Part shown: positions 22,537 to 34,500 of the stretch, piece by piece
How the letters are laid out: every line of letters begins with the position of its first letter
Numbering within the stretch: the stretch's first letter is position 1
Assembly (NCBI GenBank): GCA_963575745.1
Contig: CAUYUJ010000714.1
Coordinates: forward strand, 433,619 to 497,618
Direction of reading: 5' to 3'
Length of the DNA stretch: 64,000 nt
Origin: Prorocentrum cordatum
Taxonomy: Eukaryota; Sar; Dinophyceae; Prorocentrales; Prorocentraceae
Program-made: the position numbers and the translations under genes
Notes under the pieces: model-generated
What the model was told of the DNA's origin: nothing
Databases searched by the model: none
Seen by the model: only the letters and a program-made list of their open reading frames with translations

Positions 22537-25500
22537 CTTATTAATAATTTAAATGGAGCGAAGCGCTGGGGGCAACTTGGGCCAGGGGCACTTCTGGCAA
22601 CCTTTGAAGGAATCGGCCCGGACCTCTCTCTCTGGCAGGGTGCGCTCTGGCCACGGCCTCGCGGCGAGCGCCCCGCCGCGGCCGGGGCCCAGAAAGCGCC
22701 AAAGGCTTCCAAGAGCCCTCCATCCTCGAAGTCCTGAGGCTTCGCTAGCCTGAGTCTTCGAGCCCTCGATCCTCCAAAGGCCTCCAAGGGCCCTCCAGCC
22801 CTCGACCAAGAGTTTACAGGCTTCCGAGAGGCTTCCTGGACCCTCCCCTGGCATCCGCCGATCGAATTATTCGAGAGAGCGTGATCCAACGCCGCTTTAC
22901 TCTGGAAAACTCGCCCCCTCTTCCCCCGGAACCCGGGGGTCCCCCCCCTTCGAAAATCCATCCCCCCCCTGCTGGAACCCCCCCCCCGCCCTTCCCCTGG
23001 CAAAACCTCTCCTAACCCCTCCCCCCGCCTCCCCTCCGGAAAAGGAAACCCGAGGGGGGGGTCTCTACCGATTCGACCCCCCCCCTCCCCCTCCCCTCCG
23101 GAAAACCGGGGGGGGTCACTGCCGGTTCGAACCCTCTCCCCCCCCCCCTCTCGAAAACCGGGGGGGGGTCACTACCGGTTCGAAGCCCCCCCCTCGAAAA
23201 CCGGGGGTTCACTACCGGTTCGAACCCCTCCCCCCGCCGCCCACGCTCACCGCCGACAAACGACTCCCGGTCCCTACCACCGTCCGCACCACATCCGCCA
23301 CTGCTGTCCCCAGCACCACTCTCCTCACCACCACTGTCCCCACTGGTTCCACGCACCACTGTCGCACTGGCCCCACTGTCCCCACAACTGTTCCCACCAC
23401 GGTTCCACTCTCCCCACTTTCTCCACGCCCCCAACCACTGCCCGACTGTCTCCACTGTCCCACTGTCTCCTCCGCTGTCCCACTGAGCTGTCCCACTGTT
23501 CCCACCACTGTCCCCACTGTCCCCACCACTGTCCCCACTGTACCTCCCATTGTCCCACAGCCGTCCTCGCCACCACCCTCACCACTCTTCCCACCACCAC
23601 TGTACCCTCCACGGTCCCACTCTTTCCACTACATTCCCACTGTCCCCACACCACTGTCCCCACCACCACCGTCCCCACCACTGTCCCACTGTCCCCACTG
23701 TTCCCACCATTGCCCCCGCTGTCCCCACCAGTGCCCCCACCAGTGTGTCAATGTCCCCACTCTCCCCGGCCTGGCGGCGGGGGGGGTTCGAACCAGTAGA
23801 GACCCCTCCCCCGGTTTTCGAGGGGGGGGGTTCGAACCGGTAGTGACCCCCCCCGGTTTTCGAGGGGGGGGGGGGTGAGGGGGGGGTTCGAACAGGTAAT
23901 GACCCCCCTCCCTTTGCATGATGGACTGGGGGAGGGGGAGGGGTTCGAACCGGCAGTGACCCCCCGGTTTTCCGCCAGCAGCGGTAGAACACGCCCTTCC
24001 AATTGTTCCAACCCGCGGCCCCAGAAATCCGGACCGCTTCCGAACGGGGGTGCTGTTCCGCCCTGAGCCCGTGCTGCTAAGCTCCCGTGACCCGATCACG
24101 GGGCCCCAAGGCCGAAGTCGAGGGGCAACGCCGGGGTCGAACACAGCCTCCCTTCGGAGATCTGGGGCCCTCAAGCCCCCGAGCGAGAGCAGAACGCAGC
24201 GCTGCCCTGCCTCGTGGTGCAGAGGCGGGCCCCGCCGTGGCCACGAAGAGCCCCCGGGAAGCTCCGAAGGAGCCCCCGCGGAACAACGCCGGGGTCGAAC
24301 GCAGCCTCCCTGAGGAGATCTGGGGCCCTCAAGCCCCAGAACGAGGACAGAACGCAGTGAAGGGGCCCTGGGACACACAAACAAAAAGACACAAATAACA
24401 GAAATCCCCGTATTTTCCCACATTTTCTGGGCTTGTGTCTTCCCCCCCACTTCCCATATTTTCCCATATTTTCCTGGAAGTCGACGATTCATTTTGTCTG
24501 TGTGTTTTTTCCCCTCCTGAAGCAGAGCGGCCCTGCCTCGTGATGCCGAGGCGGGCCCCGCCGTGGCCACGAGGAGCCCCCCCCCGGAAGCTCCCAAGGA
24601 GCCCTCGATCCTCGATGTGCCCTGACATACGCAGAAGGCATCTATACACCACCACCGTGCCAGGCCAGGGCCATCTTGGCCCTGGCATGGTGTATACGCC
24701 ATCCTGGCCGAGGCCAGGAGGGTCTATACACCATCCTGAAACCCAGGATGGCCCTGGCCTGGCACGGTGGTGGTGTATAGATGCCTTCGTCGGATGACAT
24801 CCACAGACCTTTTTTGTGTGCTCTTCCCACGGGGCCGAAATTGGGGTGGAGCCCCCTCTGGACCTCCCGCGCCGCTCACGCCAGGCGACGAGGGAACGAG
24901 GGAGAGGAGGAGGAGGAGGAGGAGAAGGAGGGGGAGGAGGGGGAGGAGGAGGAGGAGGAGGAGGAGGAGGGGGAGAAGGAGGGGGAGGAGGAGGAGGATG
25001 AGGAGGAGGAGGAGGAGGAGGAGGAGGAGGAGGAGGAGGAGGAAGACGAGGAGGAAGACGAGGCCGAGGGGGAAAGCGACGACCCGACACGCGCCGATCT
25101 CATTGCCCCAGTCCGCGGCCCCAGAAAGCCCGGACCGCTTCCCTGGGGAGAAGATGTCCTTCCTGGATCTGTTTTTGTTGAGCAGGGACCGACCGTCCGG
25201 GCATTCCTATAGTCCTACCACGAAATGTTCTTAGAACCCAGAAATGTTCTCAGAACAAAAACAATGTTCTTAGAAGCCAGAAGTGTTCGAATAACAACCA
25301 CAATGCTCTTAGAACATAAGCCCGATGTGACAAAACAAAGCAGACTCCGCCAGAAATGTTCTAAGAACATTTCGTTGCAAAAGGTTCTTAGACCATTGTT
25401 TGGTAGGGCTATCCCTGACCTTCCAGAGTGCTAGAAAATAGCCCTCCAGACCTATTGACCTATCTGGGCTGCTTAAAACCTCGACAGGAATTAAGATATC

Positions 25501-28500
25501 GAGGTCCTGGTGCTACTTCTTAGCCCTCCTGGAAGGTCAGGGATAGGCGAGCCAGGACGCTTCGCCTCTGCTTGATTTCGGCTGCGCCAATGGGGGCCGA
25601 GCACGGGCCCCTCCCCCCCGGCCGACCTCGCGGAGAAGCCGCGGGGACCGACGAGAAAGCAGATCGTCGGAGCTCTGGGGCCCTCGATCTCCCCTCCTCC
25701 CTCGCCCCTCCTCCCTCTCCCCTCCTCCCTCCTCCCCTCCATCCCCCTCCCCCCTCCTCCCTCTCCCCTCCTCCCTCTCCCCTCCTCCCTCTCCCTCCTC
25801 CCTCTCTCCTCCCCCTCCCTCCTCCTCCCTCTCCCTCTCCTCCTCCTCCCTCCTCCCCTCTCCCCTCCTCCCTCTCCCCTCCTCCCTCTCCCCTCCTCCC
25901 GCTCCCCTCCCTCTCCCTCCCCCCTCCACCCTCTCCCCTCCTCCCTTTCCCCTTTCAGAGCGAGAAACAACCGGCGACACGTAAGAGTGACCCTGGCCAA
26001 GAAGGACCTCGGGTGCGCGACTTGACGGGCGACGCCGGGTGGCCAAGCCTGGGCGCGCAAGCCGCTGCCGCCGCTTCACCATCTGCGATCGGGGAGCCCG
26101 ATTGGGCCCGCACCGGAGGTCCCGAGGGCGAGAGCCCTTTCGTGCAGTCGAAACAAACACGGCACTCTCCTGCTTCATGATGCCCACTGGGCCGATGAGC
26201 TCACCGGGCGCCCCGGCGAAGAGCCCCTGCAGTGCCGCGAGCTGCTCGCCCAGCATGCGCTGGACAAAGCCGCTCGCCAGGCCTGCCGCTTCGAGCAGGT
26301 CGCCTGGTGGCGGCGCGCGCGCGCGCCCATCGACGATCCAGAGGACGCGTGCGTCCCCACGAGCTGTACATCAGGAGCAGCTGAACGAAAGTTAGATCCT
26401 GGAAGAGGAAGGACAGGGGGACCGAGTGCACCACGAACGGCCAGCTCCAGGGTGCGCTGGCGGCAGGGGGCGCATGGGGTGCGCAAGGCTGTGCTCGTCG
26501 CGTGGGGTGCGCAGGGCTGCGCGAGGACGCGTGCGGTGGCGCCGGGGTGCGCTGCCTGTCCACCGCAGCCCGTCGCCATGCGGCGCGGGCAGCGTGTCGA
26601 GGGCCGGCACGGGCTGCGCGCCGGAGGGTGGAGCTGGGCCCACGCACGCCCCGAGGCTCGCCGGGCCCGAAGCTCACCATTGTTGGGACGTCCCTTCCCC
26701 GTGCACTCTGCGGCGTCGCGCGCGTGCTCTCTCGCAAGATCTAGCCCCACAAAGGCTCCCCGACGGCCTTCGCCGAGCAGGAGCACGCACACGTCCGAGC
26801 GATGCCCTCGGGAAGTGGCCCGCGCGCCGCGGCGCCACCCGAGCGCTCCTGCCTGCGGGGTGTGCTCACCCGAGGGCCCCTGCCTCGAGACATCCCGGCA
26901 GGCCACTCGGCCCCTGCGCGTGCCCCGCGCCCCCGCGGCGCCCACAGCGCGCGGCGGCGTCCGTCACGCGCCCCCCCCCCCCCCCCCGCACGCCCCCGCG
27001 CGCCGGGCCCCCCTGGCCCAGACCGCCACGTGGCGACGCTGGAGGCCTCCCAGACGGGTTGGAGGACTGCGGCTGGAGCCGCATCGCCGATGCCTCGGCG
27101 ATGTATCGGCGACGTCGTCGTGGAGAAAACGGGCTCCGCATCGAGCCACCAGCAATGAGGCGCGATCCTCCGACCCGCCGACTTGCTGTGAGGTCCGACG
27201 CTACAAAACAAGCAGTGCTCGGCGCTGAGATCCCCAGATGTGCATATTATTTTCCCGGCACGTCTTCCTATGGGAACATGTCAATGAGCGTCTGTGTGAG
27301 AGCGAGTCGCTCGCTCGAGACATGCCCGCAGTCTGCAATTCGAAGTGCGAGTAAGTCTGAGTATGAGCGAATCTTGATGCGAGTGAGCCTGAATTTGAGT
27401 GGGCCTGAGCATGAGTAGGTCTGAGTGTGAGTAGGTCTCAGTGTGAGTGTGTCTGAGTGTGAGTGGGTCTGAGTCCGAGTGAGTCCGAGTGTGAGTGAGG
27501 TCTCAGTTTGAACGAACATCGGCATCTGAGCGTGAGCGAATCTGAATGTGAGTGAGTCTGAGTATGAATGAGCCGGAGTGTGAATTTGAGTGTGAGCGAG
27601 CTTGAGTATGAATGAGTCTAAGTGTGTGTATAAGTCTGAGTGAGTCTCAATGTGTGTGCGTATGTGAATGAGGAAGAGGAGGGGGAGGAGGGGGAGGTGA
27701 GGCGGAGGCGTCTAAGTAAAACGCCCGCTGGCGGCTCCCCCTTGGGGTGCTGAAACAAGCGCCTCGCTCGTGACATCCTGTCAATCTGCCTGTTCGCATG
27801 TCCGCCTTCCCCTCCCTCCTCCCGTTCCGTTGTCATCCCCCCTCCTCGTCCGTCGTCCTCCTCCTCCGCCTGCCAGCGCCTCGCACATTCTCACTCACGC
27901 TTTGCCATGAAAGCAGTGCCTCGCTCGAGACATCCTCACAATCTGCTCTGACCGCACACACGTCAGAACCACCCAAACAGGCAAACCGCTCGAGACATCT
28001 TCAGAATCTGAGCGCGAAGAATGAACTACCAGCCTGGAACATATCCCTACCCCTATGCTGGGCACCTCCTCATCACGATGCCAATCTTAGGGATTCCCTT
28101 ATGTTTTGAGGGCGAATCCCTAAGATTGTCATCGCCTTTTGGCGTGTCAATCCTAGGGATAGGGATACGTTCGAGGCTGGTACATGAAGTGTCCCCACCC
28201 CTGGGGCGCCCCAAAGCCACGCCTGCTCGAGGTGGGCACTGGACCACCAGGTGTGGGAAGTCAGGGGGCGGGGCCGAGACAAGCTAACCTGAAGGGGCCC
28301 TGGGACACACAAATAAATACACACACAAATTAAAGGATTTCCCATATTTTCTCATTTTTTCTGGGTTTCTGTCTCCCCCCCCACTTTGCATATTTTCCTA
28401 TATTTTCTGGGGGATCGACGATTAATTTTGTCTGTGTGTTTCTTTCCCTCCTGAAAACCGCCTGAGCCATCCCCACAATCTGAACGCGAACGGGCCCGTG

Positions 28501-31500
28501 AGATACCCCCATGGCGGCTTGCCTCTGGGAGTGCTGAAACCAGCGCCTCGCCCGAGACATCCTCACAGTCTGCTCCAAACGCAGAAAGGATGTTGGGAAA
28601 GAGGGACAAGCAAACCGCCTGTGACACCCCCACAATCTGGGCGCGAGTTCTGGACTGTACTAGCACCTTGCCTGAGACATCCTCACAATCTGTTCCGAAA
28701 GCGGAGGATGTTGGGGGGCAGAAGCGAACAAGCCGTTGACACATTCCCACAATCTAGGCGCGAATCCTGACGTGTCCTGATCCTTGGTGGCCCCCCCTGG
28801 GAGTGCTGAAACTAGCGCCTCCCCTGAGACATCCTCGCAATCTGCTCGGAAAGCGGAGGATGTTGGGGGGCAGAAACAGTCAAACCGCCGGAGACATCCT
28901 CACAATCTGGGCACGAATCCTGGAGTGTGTTCGCCCCTGGCGCTCCCCCTTTAGGTGTGCTGAAACTGACGCCTCGCCTCAGACGTCCTTACCGCTACTC
29001 CCCAGACCTCTCCCAGGATCTCAAGGCGAATCCAGCGGTGGCGACGAGGGCCTCCCAGGAGGCCCACTCAAGGGGAAAACGAGGGAAGGAAAGCGGCATC
29101 GGTTCCTCTCCCTCCTCCGACATACTGGAAGGGGCCCTGGGACACACAAATAAATAAACACGAATACAAGGATTCCCCATATTTTCCCATAAATTTCTGG
29201 GTTTCTGTCTTCCCCCCCACTGCCCATACTTTCCCATATTTTCTGGGGAGTCGACGATTCCTTGTGTCTGTGTGTTTTTTTCCCTCCTGAATACTGTCCA
29301 AACTTGCTTGCTTCGCGCCAGTCGGCTTCCAGGGGGGGAGGGGGCTGGGCGTCCCCAATGGGCGCCTCGCAGGCGCGCGAGAGCCGCCCCCCGGCAGGAG
29401 CGACCTCCCGGCGGCGGTGCCGAAACCAGCTGCATGCAGCAGATTCTGCACCCCTCCCCTTCCCTATACCCCCCATTCGTTCGGCCCGAATGAGGGGGCT
29501 AGACGTGGATGCCAAGGTGGGGCGTAGCTGGCCCACCCTGGCGCACGAGTGGGCTGCACGCGTCCTAAATGGCTTTGGGGGTGAAGATCCCGGCAAAGCG
29601 GGCATGCCCCGTTAATGGCTTGGGGTGTGAAGCTCCCAGCTAAGCGGAATTATCCAACAATTCCTAGGCGCCTTCGTTAGGCTAAAGCGGAGGTTGGTGG
29701 GTGACATCGACGTGAAACGGAGACCCCCCCTTCCGGGAAATCGATTTCGGTTTCGGGTTCGCGTCGTGCGTGCCATGCGTGCGTGCGGGCGAGGCGAAGC
29801 TGCGTGGGCGGGCGAAAAGAAATCCTCCTGTGGCTGGGCCGCGGCCGGACAAAATAAAACTCCTCTGGCGGCCGGTGCCGCGCGGTGTCCCGCCGGTGTC
29901 CCGCGGGTGTCCCGAAATCCTCCTGTGGCTGGGCCGCGGCCGGACCAAATGTTGCTCCTCCGGCGGCCCGTGCCGCGCGTTGTCCCGCCGGTGTCCCGTG
30001 GTCCCGTGGTGTCCCGTTGAGTGAGATCGATCGTGAGATCGATGATGAAATCGATAATGAGATCGACGTGGTGCCCCGAGGTGTCCCGTGGTGTCCCTTG
30101 AATGAGATCGATAGTGAGATCGACAGGTGTCCCGTGGTGTCCAGTGGTGTCCCGTTGATTGAGATCGATAGTGAGATCGATACTGAGATCGATGTGGTGC
30201 CCCGAGGTGTCCCGGGGTGTCCCACTGAATGAGATCGATCGTGAGATCGATAGTGAGATCGACAGGTGTCCCGAGGTGTCCCGTGGTGTCCCGTTGAGTG
30301 AGATCGATCGTGAGATCGATAGTGAGATCGATGTGGTGTCCCGAGGTGTCCCGTGGTTTCCTATGGTGTCCCGCTGAGTGAGATCGATAGTGAGATCGAT
30401 AGTGGGACCGATAGTGAGATCGAGAGGTGTCCCGCGGTGTCCCGTTGAGTGAGATCGATAGTGAGATCGATAGTGAGATCGACAAGTGTCCCGTGGTGTC
30501 CCGAGGTGTCCCGTTGAGTGAGATCGATAGTGAGATCGATTGAGTCAGATGTTGGTTCCCCCCCTCTACCACGTGCCCCGCCGGAGGTCTGGACCCCTTC
30601 CCTGGGACAGGTTTGTCATCCTGATCCAGTTTTTGTCGATACATGGCGCCTGGTGAGGGCCCCTGGAGGCCGAACATGGGCAGCATCCTTCCGCCGCCGA
30701 CTTGGGTACATACAACGAGAGGACGTCAGGATCGGCGTCCGCTCAGCAGCCCCAATCCCCTCAGCCCCCCTCCCCCCCGCGGTGATCCGAGCGTGGGCCC
30801 TCGCGGACCTGCGGGGGCCGGGTCGGGCAAAAAGGGGGGATGGCAAAGGGGGGGCTTGAGAATCAGCTCGCGTAGCCCTCTCTCCTGGCGCCTTTCCCAG
30901 CGCCAGAGGCGACTACGTATCGAGGAATGGGCCCGGCGGCGGGGCCGAAACCAGCTGCATGCAGCAGATTTCGTAACCCCCCCTTTCCCAATCCCCCCCT
31001 TTCGCCCGGCCCGAGTTACCTGTGGTGGTTTTCGGGTCCACACTCGGACCTCCAGCGACCGATCGGGACACTCCGGGCGCCCCGAGAACGCTCTCGGCGA
31101 CGCGCAGCCCGCTGGAAGGCGACTATGTATCGAGGAATGGGCCCCTCGGCGGGGCCGACCCCCCCCCTTTCCCAATCCCCCCTTTCCCAATCCCCCCCTT
31201 TCGTCCGGCCCGAGGGGGAGGCTCGGCCCGCTCCCCCCCCGCGCGCCTGCTCTTCTGGTCAGCTGCTCCGAGTTGGTGTTGACCATCACCTCCGGCCGAC
31301 GAGGAGGAGGAGGAGGAGGAGGAGGAGGAGGAGGAGGAGGAGGAGGAGGAGAGGAGGAGGAGAGGAGGAGGAGGAGGAGAGGAGGGAGGAGGAGGAGGGG
31401 AGGAGGGGAGGAGGAGGAGGAGGAGGAGGAGGAGAGGAGGAGGAGGAGGGAGGAGGAGGGGGAGGAGGAGGAGGAGGAGGAGGAGGAGGAGGAGGAGGAG

Positions 31501-34500
31501 GAGGAGGAGGGAGGAGGAGGAGGAGGAGGAGGGGAGGAGGAGGAGGAGGATAGAGAGGAGGAGGAGGAGGAGGAGGAGGAGGAGGAGGCGGAGGAGGGGG
31601 AGGAGGAGGAGGAGGAGGAGGAGGAGGAGGAGGGGGAGGAGGAGGGGGAGGAGGAGGAGGAGGAGGAGGAGGAGGGCCGACGCCGACAACGCCGACCCCT
31701 CTGATCGGGCGGGCGGGGCCGCCTGCGGCCGGAGCGGCGATCGGGCCCGCCCAGATCCAGGGATCTCCTGGGCTCGCACCCCTCGGGCCCCGTCCTCCTG
31801 CTCCCCCTTCCTCTCCCGTCGGGGAGGTGGGGGAACGGGATGAGGGACGAAGACCAGGACGGGGGGGAGGAAAAGGATGAGGCCGAAGGCCGTGACTCTC
31901 CAGAACAAGCCTCGAACCTAGAACCCCTCCCTATGGGAGACACGAGTGCCATGCCAGCTACACTGGGGTGATCATGGGACTTGGGGAGAAGACTTGGCCA
32001 TCGATCCACCACGGGTATTCCGCCTGAGAGATTTCTTCAAGCTGGGCGCGAATGGGCCCGTGCAACACCCCTGCTCGACACCCCCCTCTGGGGGTCCCAA
32101 GTGCCATGCCTGCACATTGCAGTGGTCATCAAGCGCTGGGGAAAGAGACTCGCCCTGCGGACCAAACAAAGCACTTCGCCCGAGAGATCCGGACCTCCTG
32201 GGCGCGAAAGGGCCCGTGGAGCACCCTGCCCGACACCCCCCTCGGGAAATTTCGCGTGCCACGCCTGCTGCATCTCGGGTCGGGCAAAAGGGGGGGATAG
32301 CAAAGGGGGGGTTTGAGAATCAGCTCACGGAGCTGATTTTCCTGGCGCATCCCGGCGCCGGAGGCGGCTGTGTATCGAGGAATGGGCCCCTCGGAGAGGC
32401 CGAAACCAGCTGCATGCAACAAATTTCGTACCCCCCCCCTTTCCCAATCCCCCCCTTTCGCCCGGCCCGAGCATCGCGGTGGCCACGGGGCACTGAGAAG
32501 AGACCCGTCCACTGGGCCCACCCGGGCGTCTCGCCCGAGAGGTCCCGACCATCTGGGCGCGGGCGGGCCCGCGGAGCGCTCTTGGTCCATGCCCCGGGCC
32601 AGCACTGTCTTGGGAGGCCCACGTGCCGTGTCTGCCACAACCTCCTCCTCCTCCTCCTCCTCCTCCTCCTCCTCCTCCCCCTCCTCCTCCTCCTCCTCCT
32701 CCTCCTCTCGGGCCGCCGAGGCTCCGACCTTCTGACTACCTACCAGACCACCCCAACCCAACCCGAAGACCCGAACTTCGGGTTGGGGGGGGGTACGGGT
32801 TCCAGATGTGTTTTCTCGATGTTCCCCGACCCCCCCCACTGGAAATGGAGGTCAATTTGAGGCCTTCGGGTTGGCCTGGGGTGGTTTGGTGAATGGTGAA
32901 CAACGCCGTGATCATGTGTCTCTGGGAAGAGGTCCGCCGCCGAAGCCGAAACGGGCGCTTCAAGCCCGGGATGTCCCGGCAGTAGTGAGGCCGCTGACGG
33001 TCCCGCGGAACACCCCTGGTTGACACCTCGTGGGAAGCCTGGGAGTCGGGCTGCTGCAATAAGGAACGCTGAATAAGGCTCGGAGCCCCTCTTTGGCACC
33101 AGAAGTGCCTGGGTGCACGAGGAGGTCTAGGAGGATCAACCACGAAGTGACCTAAGGAACAGCGAACCACTTCCAAACCCAAAGCCGTCCTTATTTCAAC
33201 GTCTTGACTGTAGAGACCATGTGTGCTACCTCGCTGTGGTCATGCAACTGTCAGAGGAGACCCGGCCACTGGGCCAGAAATGCGCTTCGCCAGAGGGGCC
33301 CCGACAATATGCGCGCGAACGGGGCCGTGGAACACGCGTGGTCGACACCTACGTGAGAGGCCCAAATGCCATGCGTGCTATATCGAGGTTGTCATGGGGA
33401 CCCCAGAAGGGGACCCGTCCTCTGGGCTACAACGAGCGTTTCGCCTGAAGGGTCCCGAAAATCTGGGCGCGAGCGCATCCGTGGAACACCCCTAGTCGAC
33501 ACCCCCGTGGGAAGCTCAAATGCCATGCCTGCTACACCGCGGTGAGCCTGAGTACCCGTAAGGCTGATGAGCATCTTCGCCGTTACGAGAATCCGACCAA
33601 AGTGCAACGCTTCCTACGAATTAGGCGGCGGGGCCCTAATAAAATGCTACCAAGGTGTGTCTCTGCTCGTTTCGGGTAACGAAGGCCCTTGATTTCTCAC
33701 CGTTTTGCCACCGGCCTGGGAATGTTCCACCTCCGTCATGGGGACTGACACCGCCATCTGGAGACCGGACAGACAAGTTTCGACTTCGGTTGAACACTTT
33801 TCTTCAAGGAGTATGGGCGGAATCGCCAATCCGATCTAGAACCGAAGAGTTCCGACGTTATATAGAAATCGTTTCTTCAAGGAAATGCCATACGAACGCC
33901 ACACTTTGACTTTTCTCGTCTTTGTGGATAAAACATCTCGATGCAAAGCGGGTTAGCAGAGTCGAAGTGGCGATTCTGGTTTACACGTCCTCGAACACCA
34001 ACAATTTCGATCGAAATCGAACATTTTGGGTTCGAAATCGACATGGCGATTGCGCTTCAGACTCACCCCAAAATGGAAATCAACCCCTTCTTGGTTCAAA
34101 ACCGAAATGTCGATTCCGCCCAGGACTTTCTCAACGTCTGAAATCGAACCCTTTCGTGACCAAAATTGGTATGGTGATTCGCCAACATGTCGAGATTTTT
34201 CTTTGTAGAAACACGACACGGATAGCAACTTCCGTAGCGCTGGTACATCAGTGGGTCTGACTATGGATGGGTCTGAGCATGTGTGGTTCAGTGTGGGCGG
34301 GTCTAACTGAGAAGGAGTGGGTCTGAGTGTGAGTGCGTAAGTCTGTAAATGAGTCTGAACCTGAGCGAGGCGGAGTATGACTAATCCGTTGAATATGAAA
34401 GGGAGGCGGGAGGTGAAGAAGGCGGAGACCACATTAACAAAAGTGAGGCCGGCGCGATCCCGATCAGGGTCTTCTGTCTCCCAAGCCGATTCGGAACAGT

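Noticed and set aside
23100-23960. tRNA genes suggested by repeated GGTTCGAACCC
   Set aside because: No acceptor stem, anticodon loop or A-box arrangement could be folded; the word is a tandem-repeat unit.
26320-26460. Hydrophobic minus-strand stretch DLTFVQLLLMY after a good CAG acceptor, just upstream of protease exon 6
   Set aside because: It does not fit between exons 5 and 6, which already join in phase and match the family; no homologous segment is expected there.
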